64,000 nucleotides of DNA from Lutjanus erythropterus (GCA_020091685.1 CM034609.1:21897204-21961203); one strand, 5' to 3'. Shown: positions 54,176 through 64,000, counted from the stretch's first letter. A program made the numbers and translations. Notes: generated by a model from the sequence alone, not told the origin.

Positions 54176-54188
54176 TGCCCCCTGGTGG
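54176..54188 (-). promoter_or_regulatory. CTCF-like motif between rbfox2 and the GPRC5 gene
   Basis: On the minus strand this reads CCACCAGGGGGCA, a near-perfect CTCF core. It lies in the convergent gap between the two 3' ends and points toward rbfox2, opposite to the motif at 200-213. Confidence 0.55.
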
Positions 54189-54388
54189 GTAAATCGTGGT
54201 ACTGCAGCCCATGCTCCCTGCGTGTGGTTGAGCCTCCAGTTTGCATCAGGTGCCCAAAGGCGTAGCTCTGAATCTGGTTGAGAGAGTAATTGGCCTTTGG
54301 TGTGCCATCTGTGCCAATTGTGAGTGGGAGATGCAAAGGTTTAGCCTTGAGAATATGACAAACAAATCCAGCTTTTATGGATAAACCG

Positions 54389-54394
54389 TTTATT
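54389..54394 (-). terminator. Candidate polyadenylation signal of the GPRC5 gene
   Basis: AATAAA on the minus strand, about 780 nt past the stop codon. It is the first clear hexamer I noticed in that direction; no cDNA evidence is available. Confidence 0.35.
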
Positions 54395-55120
54395 GATTGA
54401 ACACTTGCCACAAGCATGAGTAGAAAATCATTAAAATATGTATTGCTGGAAAGAGGCGATCGTGTTTACCTTGTATCTGTCTACCTACACAGAACACATC
54501 CCTTGTTTTTGGTGCAGCAGCACCAACAGAACCGTAATGTAACTTTGAATATGAAGATGTTAATCAGTGATGGCACGAGCCTCCCACAGCACTGACAGGT
54601 CTCCTGTCCTATCCTCCTCCTGTCTCGTCTCATCTCATCTAATCTCTCTTCCTCCCCTCTTTCCTTCTCCTTTCATCCCTCCTCTCTACCACTCACAGAT
54701 GCCTCTGCTCTGCTCAGCAGTTTGGCACCTTCAGAGTGACAGTTTCACGCCTCCTCTATCACCTCAGGGCTATTATATACCATCTCAGAGCAGCACACAA
54801 TGTGCACACACTCACACACACAACACCGTAGAGACTCACTTCCACTCAGCATTTGTGATGTGGATTTCCGGCCAGAACAAAGCTGGACTATCTGCACCCA
54901 TCCAGCCTTGATGATCAAACTTGAACAGATGAGTCATACTGCTGACTCCTTTTTTTCTTTCTTCTTTTTAGGATGGAGGATTTGACATTTTTTGAAATAA
55001 CATTTCTTATAACACTTAATGAATATATTTACATTTGCACAAGAAAATGAAACACAGAAAAACATATTTTTGTGCCAAGGACAGATTAGTGCAGTTGGGT
55101 CACCCTCAGTTTTTTTTTTT

Positions 55121-55155
<35 letters not shown>
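55121..55155. repeat. (TA)n(TG)n compound microsatellite
   Basis: T-rich, then TA, then TG repeats just past the GPRC5-gene stop codon, hence in its 3' UTR on the minus strand. Confidence 0.85.
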
Positions 55156-55176
55156 AAGACATCAGTATGTGTTATT

Positions 55177-55266
55177 TTAATCCTGTCCATAATATTCATC
55201 GTAAGGCTCCCCGTAGTTGGTGGTCTGAGGACGAGGAATGGTGAAATCTTTGTCGGTGTCGATTTC
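55177..55266 (-). CDS. GPRC5-family receptor, terminal coding exon
   Basis: On the minus strand the acceptor tgtttgtgtttcag opens EIDTDKDFTIPRPQTTNYGE and continues to PYDEYYGQD and TAA. The KDFTIPRP...PYDEY pattern resembles the human GPRC5A end (KEFSIPRA...PYKDYEV). Tyr residues here could be phosphorylated, as in GPRC5A. Confidence 0.8.
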   Translation of the reverse strand, partial: EIDTDKDFTIPRPQTTNYGEPYDEYYGQD

Positions 55267-58200
55267 CTGAAACACAAACAGAAACATAAGATCACACATT
55301 TATCATGTCAGTGCACTTAATCCCCATGATCAACTGTGCTGTCATTAACCTTACAATATGACTTCACTGTAATTGCCAGCAGTAGTGAAAGGTCACGGTG
55401 CTTAATTGCAGAGTATATGGAATCAGATTGTTAATCCTAATGGTTTATTACTCACTGTCATGGAGAATTCAGACTCGTAGGGTGATCGCAGCGATGGCTC
55501 AGTTCTCCTGCCTGAAGGGAGACACATGATACAGTTAGCTAATTATCGCTTCATTATGCACTGTTCATCACAGTGAGAGCTGAGCTGACTGATAGTGGAA
55601 GTCATTCTGTAATTTTGGACACCAGCTCCATATTCATTTTGGCTTGTAGTTTTATTTCAGCAGAGAGAATGACATTCAGTAAATCTGGAACTGTTGGCCA
55701 GAGTTGGAAAGGATTTATACACTTTAGCCGCAGTGCTGTTTGTACAGGAGGTGGACAAAAGGCCTTAAAAGTAAGATTTTATTAAGTAGAAGTAACATGT
55801 TTCCCTTCACTAATGAAAATTTGGAAAAACACACCAGCGTTCAGTTTAATACACTCAGGTTTTGCGGCTAGTCTGGTATGACCACAAGCTTATGGCCACT
55901 AATGTTAGCAAACTTTAGATAGATGCTGATGTGCAACTGACATTGCAGTAATTTTGCTAGCTTTATTACTTTTCTCTAGTACTATACTTATCATATGCAT
56001 GATCATTTGAGCAGTTGCATGTTTGCATGACAAATGGGGATAGTGCTTGTCTGCAGTTAACCTCACATACTACCCGGCTCATCAACCTGCACCTTTTTGT
56101 GCAATTTATGACTGTATGCTCAAGGACCTGTTGTGGTTAAGGTGATTCACCACTTTTGAAAAAACATTGAAAAAAAAAATTATAAAACTAAAATCTATAA
56201 CCTATGCCAATCGCTCCTCTCCTCTTAACCAGCCAGTAGGGGCTGCAAGTCATCAACAGCTGCTAGGCTTAAACAAGGCTTTCCTACTAGATTGTTGTGA
56301 AATTACAAAATAAATGTAGTTGTTACAGTTATTGAGGAAAAAATATGTAATTGGATTTTATCCAAACATTGTTTCGGGGCTGGCTGGTGAAGATTTGAGC
56401 TCCTCTAGTTGTTAATAGCTTCCACAGTGCCCGTTGTTTTGTTTCACTCTGCTACAAGATCCTATCAGGTTTTAATTCACCTTGTGTATCAATTAGTTTT
56501 CTTCCAATTAGTGTTTTCTTCTTATTATTATTTGTCAGTATAGCTTGCCTTTTTTTAAATTTAACTTTTGACTATTATATATTATTTTGACCAGTGTAGT
56601 TTGTGTAGAGGTGATATGATCATTGGTTAGTTCATGCTGTGCATGGTGGCTGACTCCCAGACCACTTTTATAACTAACAAATGCAGCCATTTGGATAGAG
56701 CCATCTTTGTGGCAGTATTCACAACTGATATATAATCAGGTGACTTCAAATAGTTCTTCCATCAGGTGCCAATCAGATTCATGAAAGAAAGTTCATGTGC
56801 AACTATTTTGACTATTTAATCCTTTAAAGCTGGGGTAGAGCTTTTGTGGCAAAGGTTCCATAATGATCTTTAAGTATGATGTAATTCATGTCGTCTGAAA
56901 GGAAGCGAGACTTCTGTTCCTCCTCTTGGCTGTTTCCAGGCTTTAGAAAATCTAGTCCGTGTTGGGAGACTTTGGCCAATCATGTGCCTGTAAGATGCCC
57001 GTATGATTATTGAGTCTCATTCCCAAAATGTCAGTATTTGCCAACGTAGGAATGAGACTCAACAATCAACAGTCTTTCTCCAGAATTGTTTACCCTAGCT
57101 TACAGTCATTTTAGGGGGAAAAAAAGGGGCCGAAACTCACTAGTTCTGACTTTTCAAAAGATTTACTGGTTCTTGTTTTCTTTGTCCTTTATGATAGTAA
57201 ATTGGATATTTGTCAAAACAAGTGATGTGAAAATGTCTCCCTTGACTATGAAATTGTGATGGGGATTTTTTCCTATTTTCCAATCTATTTTATAGACCAA
57301 AACACTAGACTCTTCAAAGAAATAATCATCAGATGAATAAATATGGAAAATACTTGTGAGTTGCAGCCCTTGTCCCTGTCTATCTTAGCCTGTACACATA
57401 ATTAACAGCCTTTCAATTAGCACTCAGTTTGGTTAATGATGACAGCTTCTCACCTCTCCTGTTTTCACCCTCATTCTCAAAGCTTCCGTTTTCTTTGCCT
57501 TCCTTGGGGCTGTTCAGTCCAGGGATATCAGCACTGGGGCTGGTCCAGCCTGCAAAGCTCAGAGGGATATCCTTGGACTTGGCCTCCCCCCTGCAGAGGA
57601 AGGCAACCTGAGACAACCCGTGCCCCATCAGCAGCACCCAGCCATTTGCCACCAAGGCAATGCTAAGCACTGGGTCATCCCATCGTGGCCTTCTACCCAC
57701 CTCAGGGTTTCCCCTGGTGAGCATGGCAATCCACACCACCCAGATGGCAGCGGACAGCAGCAGCGTGAGGCAGAGCAGTGTGGCCTGAATCCTACTCTGC
57801 TGGTGGGCGGGCCCTGAGTAGCTGTAGCTGTATGTGAAGCAGGAGCGACACATGAAGTGCAGGGAAAGGATCAAGCTGATGGCCAGGAGGCACAGCACGT
57901 AGATCTGCAGCATGACAAATTCCTCCTGGCTGTACTCGCAAGGGTTCTTGTCCCGGACCAGCACAAGGATCAGCCACTGGGTAGAGATGATAACCTGCAC
58001 GGTAAAGAGCCCCAGGGCCACAGCGGGCTCCCCCCAGCCCCGGGCAGCAGCAAAGCCCAGCAGAGCGAGGCAGCGAGCCAGCAGGCAGGAGAAGGCCAGG
58101 GAGAAGAGCACGCCAAAGAGGAAGAGTCTGGTGGGGCAGGTCTGAGAGGTGAGGCGGATGATGAATGAGAAGGTGATGGCGAAGATCCCGGCTGTGGCCA

Positions 58201-58573
58201 ACAAGAACATGGACATACAGGCCACTGTGCCTCCAATGCCGGTGCGCTGTTGCCTCGATGAAACACAGATCCACAGCGACCAGAGCAGCAGGCCAAAGAG
58301 GAGGCCCATGCTGAAGAGGAAGCCTGCAGAGGCTAGGGTCTCCAGAACAATACCCCAAGCTGCCCGGCGGTCACAGAGGTACCTATAGATGGGGTGCAGT
58401 CCTTTGCCGCAGCCTGGCACGGCCTTCAGGGAAGTAACATTTGAGGAAGGAGGGGAGGCTGTTGTGGTATTGACTGAACTACTGTTGGCTGACTGGCACA
58501 GGCAGGTGAGAGGGACGTAGAAGAGGAGGAGGAGGGGGAACAGAGATTTGTGCTTCTCGGATAAAAAGGCCAT
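55177..58573 (-). CDS. GPRC5 (RAIG) family orphan seven-helix receptor, three coding exons
   Basis: GPRC5 receptors are short-N-terminus class C orphan GPCRs at the plasma membrane. The coding exons are 58573-57454, 55511-55456 and 55266-55177 (minus strand), joined in frame to 421 residues. Residues 1-28 form a signal peptide. N-glycosylation sites are at N30, N35 and N45. The family signature GLHPIYRYLCDRRAAWGIVLE starts near residue 58. Seven helices lie at roughly 73-103, 115-140, 150-175, 183-206, 218-242, 262-286 and 300-325. Signatures FLFGVLFSLAFSCLLA, IWVVWIAML and WDDPVLSIALVANGWV are clear. The start has a strong Kozak context (aaatATGG). Subtype is unclear: the N-terminus resembles GPRC5C, the RGNPEVGRRPRWDDPV loop resembles GPRC5D, and the tail resembles GPRC5A. 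The tail exons are spliced here by inference. Confidence 0.9.
55456..55511 (-). CDS. GPRC5-family receptor, tail exon 2
   Basis: On the minus strand the acceptor tctcccttcag opens RRTEPSLRSPYESEFSMT and the donor is gtgagt. The 56 nt convert phase 1 to phase 0, fitting both neighbours. The SPYESEFSM string resembles the ENxAFSMDE/EFSIP-type segments in GPRC5 tails. Confidence 0.75.
55512..57453 (-). other. GPRC5-gene intron 2
   Basis: A 1.9 kb AT-rich intron. The part at 57149-57371 is an inverted copy of a dispersed teleost element whose end reads agttgcagcc. A CTCF-like but weaker motif (CCAGTAGGGGCTG) is at about 56233. No coding exon fits. Confidence 0.5.
57149..57371 (-). repeat. Dispersed TTAATCG-rich element, copy 4 (inverted)
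   Basis: Reads in the opposite orientation: ctggttcttgttttctttgt, aaattgtgatggggatttt, ttttatagaccaaaacacta, ending gagttgcagccc. Confidence 0.5.
57454..58573 (-). CDS. GPRC5-family receptor, main coding exon (signal peptide and 7 helices)
   Basis: Single exon holding the first 373 codons plus one base, typical of this family, in which one large exon carries the whole membrane domain. The donor lies after GENRR (AGGAGAG|gtgaga). Read without splicing, the frame would continue 12 more codons to a stop, a possible intron-retention form. Upstream of the ATG an acceptor (ttttgtttcag) at 58648-58649 implies a 74-nt 5' UTR piece in this exon and a separate non-coding first exon. Confidence 0.92.
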
Positions 58574-58738
58574 ATTTCCTTTTGTAATCCACGTGGGGAT
58601 TCAGTCTTTCCTTTTAAGTGTCCTTTGATTCAGAAGGTCTTTTTTTCCTGAAACAAAAAGTACACATCAGCTCAAAATATTTAATATTTATGTTTGAGGT
58701 AACAACATCACAGAGAAGTACAAGTTTCCCTAAATGTG

Positions 58739-59653
58739 TTAAAGGGACAGCTTATCCCAAAATCAAAGATTCACATTTTCCCCCCGGCCTGTCGTGCCTA
58801 TATCCATCTAGACAGTTTTGGGACTGTAGAGATGTCTGCCTTCTCGAAAATATAAAGGAACTAGGTGGGACTCAGCTGGTGGTGCTCAAAGTGGCGAAAA
58901 AGAACAAAACCCAGCAGCAATGTCTCTTCCCAGAAATTAAGACCGGGTCACTCCACAGACCTTGTTTTCTACCAAACTACACCTGCCAAATAGAGTCCTG
59001 CATTGGGTTGGGTACCTGCCGGGTGACCCACAAAAATGTTGGGTAACAGGTAAAAATATATTTCTATAAATTTGTGGCTGCAGGCATAGGTAAAAATGAA
59101 ATAATTGCAGGGGGGCAGCAACACTTACAACACAATAATATGTTTTTTCCCTGGAGAAATCAGAAATGAAAATGGTTGTGTAGTATTTTTAGCATTTATA
59201 TCCGCTTATACAGTGATATCAGCCCCCTACATCTTACCAAACAAATGGGCATCACTATCTGATCTGACAACGATGCAGGCTCGCTGGTGGCTAAAATGGA
59301 TGACAAAAATAGCCATTGGACAATACCAAATTGTGGACAATACATTGGACAGAGTGTGACATTTGGGAGGAATCACTTGTATAAATTAGCCTTGAATAGC
59401 CGCAAGCTAGGCTAGACATCGCAATGGACATCACAAGTAGGTAATTGTTTTATGATGGTGTGGTTCAGGTTATAGGGTTTATATTCATGGTTTTGGATCA
59501 GTGTGGATTTGACTTAAATTTAATTCTGGGTAATGACTTGGTTCTGGATCAGCAATTCACACTAAAACTATCTAGATGGATACACAGCTCTACAGGTAAT
59601 AGGAAAAATATGTATTTTGTGTATTTTGCTTTTGGGGTGAACTGTCCCTTTAA
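58739..59653. repeat. TTAA-ended MITE with nested insertion
   Basis: It starts ttaaagggacagcttatccc and ends with the inverted gaactgtccctttaa, with matching subterminal segments (cctatatccatctagac / atctagatggatacac). The middle (about 58994-59560) is unrelated and includes GGGTACCTGCCGGGTGACCC-like sequence reminiscent of hAT-derived repeats. The insert's small open frame has no recognisable product. Confidence 0.6.
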
Positions 59654-61507
59654 CAGTGTACTGAGTGGCAGTGCAGAACAAGCAGGATGAAATGGAAGAC
59701 AGGATAAGACAGAGGTCACAGCGTGGAAAAGGAAAAGGGGAGAGTGGTTTGACAACGTGAGTGAAGAGAGCAGGAGGAGCGAGTGCATAAACATGCCAGA
59801 ACAAGGCAGGGGAGTGTGTTCGCTAGAGCTGAGAGTGGAGGAGAAAACAACTGCAACATGAAGGTGAGGCTGGGGCAGACTGGCACACATGAAAATGTAA
59901 CTATTCTGCTGCATCAGCTCACAGACCTGCCACAGACAGACGAGGAGACAGACTGGAGGTGAGGGACAGACAGTGAGAGATATTCAGTCCTGATAGCTGT
60001 CACTTCCTTAAGCCTATAACAGAGCCTTTGTCTGGCCATCAGAGATTCAAATATGACCTTTAGTGGGCTTATCACCGGATAAATATGACCCAGGCCCTCA
60101 ACTTTGCCCTGACACTGGCCCTCGTTTGTATAATCGATCAGATCACGCAGTGGGGGAAAAGATTTTTTTTCGAAGGTTGTGATATAACAGCATGGATGAC
60201 AAAACTAATGACACAGAGTTCACATAATTCCAGAAATGCTACTGAGTATATAATACAGAAAAATAGCTATGTTAAAGCTGCATCTCACGATAAGAGGCCA
60301 TCTCCAAAGCTGGACCAAACCTTTGTAAAAACAGAGGAACTTACCTTTTTTCCCTTCAGGATGTGTCTAAACACCTCCCTGATTCTAGATCCCACTCCAA
60401 AAGTCTTGATTTGAAGTCTGACTGCAATAAAGATTTGGATATTTGAAGCTTTGGCAGCCGCTCAGTGTGAAGCCGTGCACCTCTTATCCTGATGATGTGC
60501 CCATATTTCTGGCAGGAAGAGCACAGGATGACGGAAAGTGGGAAGCAATGGAGTCGCTGCAGTCTGAAACCACTGGGAGAGAGGATTGTTTTCACCTTAC
60601 ATCAAATAACCTGCACCCCTACTCATACTTTCCTTTCAGTCCCCTCCTGTCTGCCTTCCTCTCTGGGTCCCTCCCACAGACTATAGGTGGGGCTCACACA
60701 CCTGGAGGTGATGGAACACACACAAATACACACACACAGGGAGGGAGAGTTCACTCCTCCCTCTTTATGAATCCATTTCCCATATGAATTTGCATGTCCT
60801 TTGTAGATAATGTGCTTTATTTGGTGAATCAGGAACAGGCAGGAGACGTTCTATCATGTGAAAGACAAACTCAGAAGGGGTGAGACGCACATTGTTGAAC
60901 AGAGGCTCAGGTGAGAGTCCAACTGACTCATCCCAGTCACACCGGGATAGAGAACAGGACCAACCGTCACCTTAGTTACTGGTAAATCACAGCAACAACA
61001 TTTGGAATCGGTGAGTTAGCTGCAGGGGGAGTTGCGTCATGAGTTGGAGAGTTGCTTTTGACTGTTGTCTTTTACAAGCCCATACGTAACGCCTCAACTC
61101 ATGTCTGTACAAGTGCAGAGTTTACAGGGTGTGTTCAGGTGAATCTAAAGTCACTCTTCAACTTTAAATTCACTCTGGTAGTGTAAAACATAGGGACAGA
61201 AGTTTATCTTTGATCATCCAAACAGGAGCAGAATGTGTGCACCTATTATGTGTGTATAGGATAACATTCACGGCTGTCTACTGAATATATCAAAGTGACT
61301 AAAACCTAAAGTCTCCCAGATGTGTTATTTTTTATTACCAGAGGAATTATAACATGACATCATGCCCTGTCACTGACATTAGGTTGGGCTGTAATGTTAA
61401 TGAAACCATTTGTGTACTGATACTCAGTCACTCAACACTGATAGCACATCATTATTTGGAAAGAGATCCCGTAGCAACCTGAATGTCTGGGAAAAGGTAA
61501 TGATAGA

Positions 61508-61995
61508 TGTTGACAGAAGCCAGTGACAGTTAACTTCTATCAATCTAAATAGTTGTAGTGTGAGCTGCAGACTTTTAGAGATATCGGCCATAGTGATCTG
61601 CCTTCTCTCGAATATAAAGGGACTAAATGGCCCTCGGCTTGTGGTACTGGCAAAAAAATATGTGTCTCTTTCCAGAAATTTTGGCCTGGTTACTCAAGAT
61701 AATCCACAGACCTTGTTGTGAGGAGTTTCATGTTGGAATTGTTTTCTTGCTACCGAATTATGCCTGCCAGCTATATCACTGCGCAGAAGGAGGCGTGCAT
61801 CTACTCATGGATGAGAGGCTTGTGCTTGTAACAGTGCTGGATTTAACATAAATCACGTCCTCCTCAGCTCAGCTCCAACCTGAAATAAGTCATGATTTCT
61901 GGAAAGAGACACTGATGTCAAGTTTTTCAAATGATGCTACCACTGCAAGATGGTAGTGCCTGTATCTGGGATATTTTGGCTTCGGTTTTTCTACA
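61508..61995. repeat. Fragment of the same MITE family
   Basis: Shares long stretches with the copies at 18676 and 58739, for example agataatccacagaccttgt, tgtctctttccagaaat and the cttctctcgaatataaaggg segment. Both termini are missing. Confidence 0.6.
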
Positions 61996-62014
61996 GTGGG
62001 ATGTGCAGCCATGA

Positions 62015-62150
62015 TGTCCATCATTATGTTGATGTTTAGCAGGTATAACATCGGCTAAACATCAACATGTAAGCATGCCGGTTAGCATTTAGCTCAAAGC
62101 ATGGCTGTTTCTAATTACAGCCTCACTGAACAGCTGGTGTAGTTGTAGAT
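62015..62150. repeat. Tail fragment of the TAGCATG-type interspersed repeat
   Basis: Contains gttagcatttagctcaaagc and the tgatgtttagcaggtataac segment. Confidence 0.4.
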
Positions 62151-63501
62151 TGTTGTTAATATGTAGTATATAAGGTATATTCATCAGTTTAAAAGGATTA
62201 TAATACTGTATTTAATGTCTAGAATGGAATTTATTCTCAACAGAGAACGATGGCATAATAAGCCCTAGGCCTTATTGTTTGAAAATAGTAAGGGGCTGAC
62301 TTTAATGCACATTGATTTGTGAGCTTGATCTCACACTTGAGAGAGAAAAGGAGAAAGAACAGTTACTTGTTATGTGACTTGTATGTGATTTGCAAAAGCA
62401 AACACAATGATTTATTTTCCATCTCCAACAAAGAGGATGTGGGAGTGTGTTGATTTCAGGAAGCCTTAAAATGAGTGGTAATTATTATTAGATGTACTCA
62501 GACATTATCATTACAGTTAAGACACAGATGGAGATGTCACCAATTTGAGTTAGAAGACTGCTGGAAAATATTGGAATCATTTCGTTTCTCATCCAAGGTC
62601 CTTATTAGGGATATCAAATCATGATTGTTTTTTGTTTCCCTTTGTTTGGCTTGATGAATTTCAAATCTAACATGCTTTTTTTGTTGTTTTTTTATTTTGC
62701 TAAGTGTTAAAGAAAAAGGAGACGGACAGCATGAGTACTAAAAATAAACACATTTTACTGCAGCTATCAGGACATACAATTTCACAGCACATCTTCTGTG
62801 ACTCAAAACATATATGCCTCAGTTTTCTCTAAGCAGGGTTCAGATAGCAGCAAGGAGGGACAGAGATGGGATAAAAGGGAGTTCATCCTCCATGATAGTG
62901 TGAAAGTACATTGTGATTTTCACCTTTACAGCGTGTTACATGCTCTCCTTGCATCCCTTGGTGTTTACAGTAACCTTGCGCACAAGGAGTAGAAAATACA
63001 ATGCAAAATAAATGAGGGAAGAAGTACAAAAGGTAGGATGGAAGACAAGGTAAAAAGGTTCAACACTGAGAATAAAATATTTACATTTTAACAGACAGCT
63101 AGAAGCAAATACAAGCTAGTATTAACTAGTGTTTTGCTTGCGTCCATTGCCGTGGGGGAGGAGTGGCAGAGGAAAGAAGGAGGGAAGTCCAAATGAGGAA
63201 GGAGAAGTGAGGAAAAGACTACTGTAGTTGGATGGAGGGAAAGGGAGTAAGGTATGTGGAGTTCATTTTCTCGTCTTCTCATTTCAAGTATATATACAAT
63301 AAACAGTATCATTTGATAATAATATAAAAATAAGAACATTATTATGCTTTCCATCCACTCAGTGGAGTAACGCATGAGGTAGATAGACGAGAGGGCATTA
63401 GGGGGTTTGCCGGCAGCCTTATCATGGCGTGCCAAGCTGAGGTGGAGAGGATTAGACAGAGGAGAGGTGCAGGCAGGCAAGGAAGGCAGGAGGCAGCAGG
63501 T

Positions 63502-63619
63502 TTAAATGATGCCGTATTTGGCCAAGTCGCTGAGCTCCATGTCGCCGAAGGCTTCCCATGGGCACACCACTGTGATGTCTGTGCCAAGACCCTCCATGCC
63601 GGGGATATCGTCACCAAAG
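63502..63619 (-). CDS. pde6h: pde6h coding exon 2
   Basis: The acceptor cttctccag opens the linker and the inhibitory C-terminus [20 protein letters not shown] then AKYGII and TAA. The linker and C-terminus are in one uninterrupted exon. Confidence 0.92.
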
Positions 63620-63853
63620 CTGGAGAAGAGGAAACAAAGAGGTGAGTGGCCTGGGTCTTGGAACACCACCTGATGTGATTGTATTTTATATAGAAATATA
63701 AATAATTTACCCCTTCTGGCCTGGCTTGGGGGCCTTGCTCTTGAATGTACGGGTCTGCCTCTGCTTGAATTTGGGTGGTCCTTTCTTGGGTGTGGTTGGG
63801 CCGGTGGCTCCACCGGGGGCCAGGGCACTTCCTGCAGGGGGGCTGGCGTTCAT
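63502..63853 (-). CDS. pde6h: pde6h: cone-type PDE6 inhibitory gamma subunit
   Basis: PDE6gamma blocks the catalytic site of photoreceptor cGMP phosphodiesterase until activated transducin displaces it. Coding exons 63853-63711 and 63619-63502 (minus strand) join through a split Gly codon to 86 residues. Visible elements are a Pro/Thr segment ([10 protein letters not shown]), the polycationic region [20 protein letters not shown] (about 28-47), the Gly-rich linker [14 protein letters not shown], and the inhibitory C-terminus ending KYGII. The phosphorylatable Thr residues of the family are present (T21 and T34). The GPTTP motif and short N-terminus favour the cone form over rod PDE6G, which has GGPVTP. 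Mammalian forms are 83-87 residues, so this is full length. An acceptor just before the ATG (tctttcag, exon from 63868) implies a non-coding first exon, likely beyond the window. Confidence 0.93.
63711..63853 (-). CDS. pde6h: pde6h coding exon 1
   Basis: From ATG (AGAG before it, A at +4) through APKPGQKG; donor gtaaat, phase 2. It holds the N-terminal region and the basic transducin/PDE-binding segment. Confidence 0.9.
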
Positions 63854-63868
63854 CTCTGCTGAGGGTGA

Positions 63869-64000
63869 CTGAAAGACAGAAGACACAGTGTCATCGCACA
63901 TGCATTTCCTCAGAGATCACAGTTTTGTCTCTCTGACGTCTTCTTTGTTGTCCTCTGTCCCCCCCTCCCGTCTATGTCTGCTGCCCTCTGTTAATCCCAT
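63869..64000 (-). other. Sequence 5' of the pde6h start exon
   Basis: This is probably intron 1 of pde6h, because an acceptor borders it. No upstream exon or photoreceptor promoter can be identified before the window ends. Confidence 0.4.

Larger units (their letters stand above)
53181..55176. other. Convergent intergenic region between rbfox2 and the GPRC5 gene
   Basis: Both neighbours end into this 2 kb region. It contains the enhancer-like stretch at 53665-53875, the CTCF-like motif at 54176, a minus-strand AATAAA at 54389-54394, and a TA/TG simple repeat at 55121-55155 next to the receptor stop codon. Confidence 0.5.
58650..63501. other. Intergenic region between the GPRC5 gene and pde6h
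   Basis: It must include the receptor's non-coding first exon(s) and the pde6h 3' UTR, neither of which can be bounded by sequence alone. Repeats occupy 58739-59653, 61508-61995 and 62015-62150. Minus-strand AATAAA candidates for pde6h are at 62691-62696 and 62411-62416. The open frames here lie in repeats or show no recognisable product. Confidence 0.5.

Noticed and set aside
57792-58358. 188-codon and smaller frames overlapping the receptor exon in other frames
   Set aside because: Shadows of the GPRC5-family exon, which has clear homology in its own frame; the alternatives are Pro/Leu/Cys-rich with no recognisable domain.
59105-59359. 84-codon frame in the insert at 59 kb as a gene
   Set aside because: Lies inside a nested repeat and shows no conserved motif.
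1-64000. Bacterial or phage system, CRISPR array, rRNA or tRNA genes
   Set aside because: Intron-exon structure and repeats are vertebrate throughout; no spaced direct-repeat array and no tRNA or rRNA signature was seen.

Overview
The window reads as vertebrate nuclear DNA, most likely from a spiny-rayed teleost fish. Short coding exons with GT/AG junctions and matching phases are separated by introns of up to about 15 kb. Long CA/TG microsatellites and many short non-autonomous DNA transposons with TTAA-type ends fill the introns. There is no operon, phage, plasmid or CRISPR structure, and I found no previously undescribed system. The most informative content is the splicing architecture of one RNA-binding-protein gene and the arrangement of its two neighbours.

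Region 1 (about 0.9-53.2 kb, + strand) is rbfox2, a master regulator of alternative splicing. I could trace a full exon chain: a CpG-rich first exon, a 17-codon second exon, an internal alternative first exon near 17.5 kb, the RRM exons at 28-41 kb, and the Ala/Tyr/Gly-rich C-terminal exons at 42.8-49.6 kb. A 3.6 kb 3' UTR ends at overlapping AATAAA signals near 53.15 kb. The default chain joins in frame to 461 codons; the internal promoter form would be about 370. Two 43-nt exons with the same phase (44465-44507 and 44987-45029) look like the vertebrate brain-type/muscle-type mutually exclusive pair. TGCATG motifs, the binding site of Rbfox proteins themselves, sit upstream of the 93-nt RRM exon and on both sides of the brain-type exon, which suggests autoregulation.

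Region 2 (about 54.4-58.65 kb, - strand) is a GPRC5 (RAIG) family seven-helix receptor. One large exon carries the signal peptide and all seven helices, and two small exons carry the tail. It is tail-to-tail with rbfox2. The gap holds a perfect CTCF-like motif and a homeodomain/SOX-motif-rich stretch that looks like a conserved enhancer.

Region 3 (about 63.5-63.87 kb, - strand) is the inhibitory gamma subunit of photoreceptor phosphodiesterase 6, closest to the cone form (pde6h). Two coding exons give 86 residues; its non-coding first exon probably lies beyond the window edge.

The RBFOX-GPRC5-PDE6gamma order resembles linkages on human 16p, 17q and 12p/22q, so the window probably preserves an ancient vertebrate paralogy block. 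The three genes are not known to act in one pathway. The rest is intron and intergenic DNA with nested MITEs, hAT-like ends and simple repeats.
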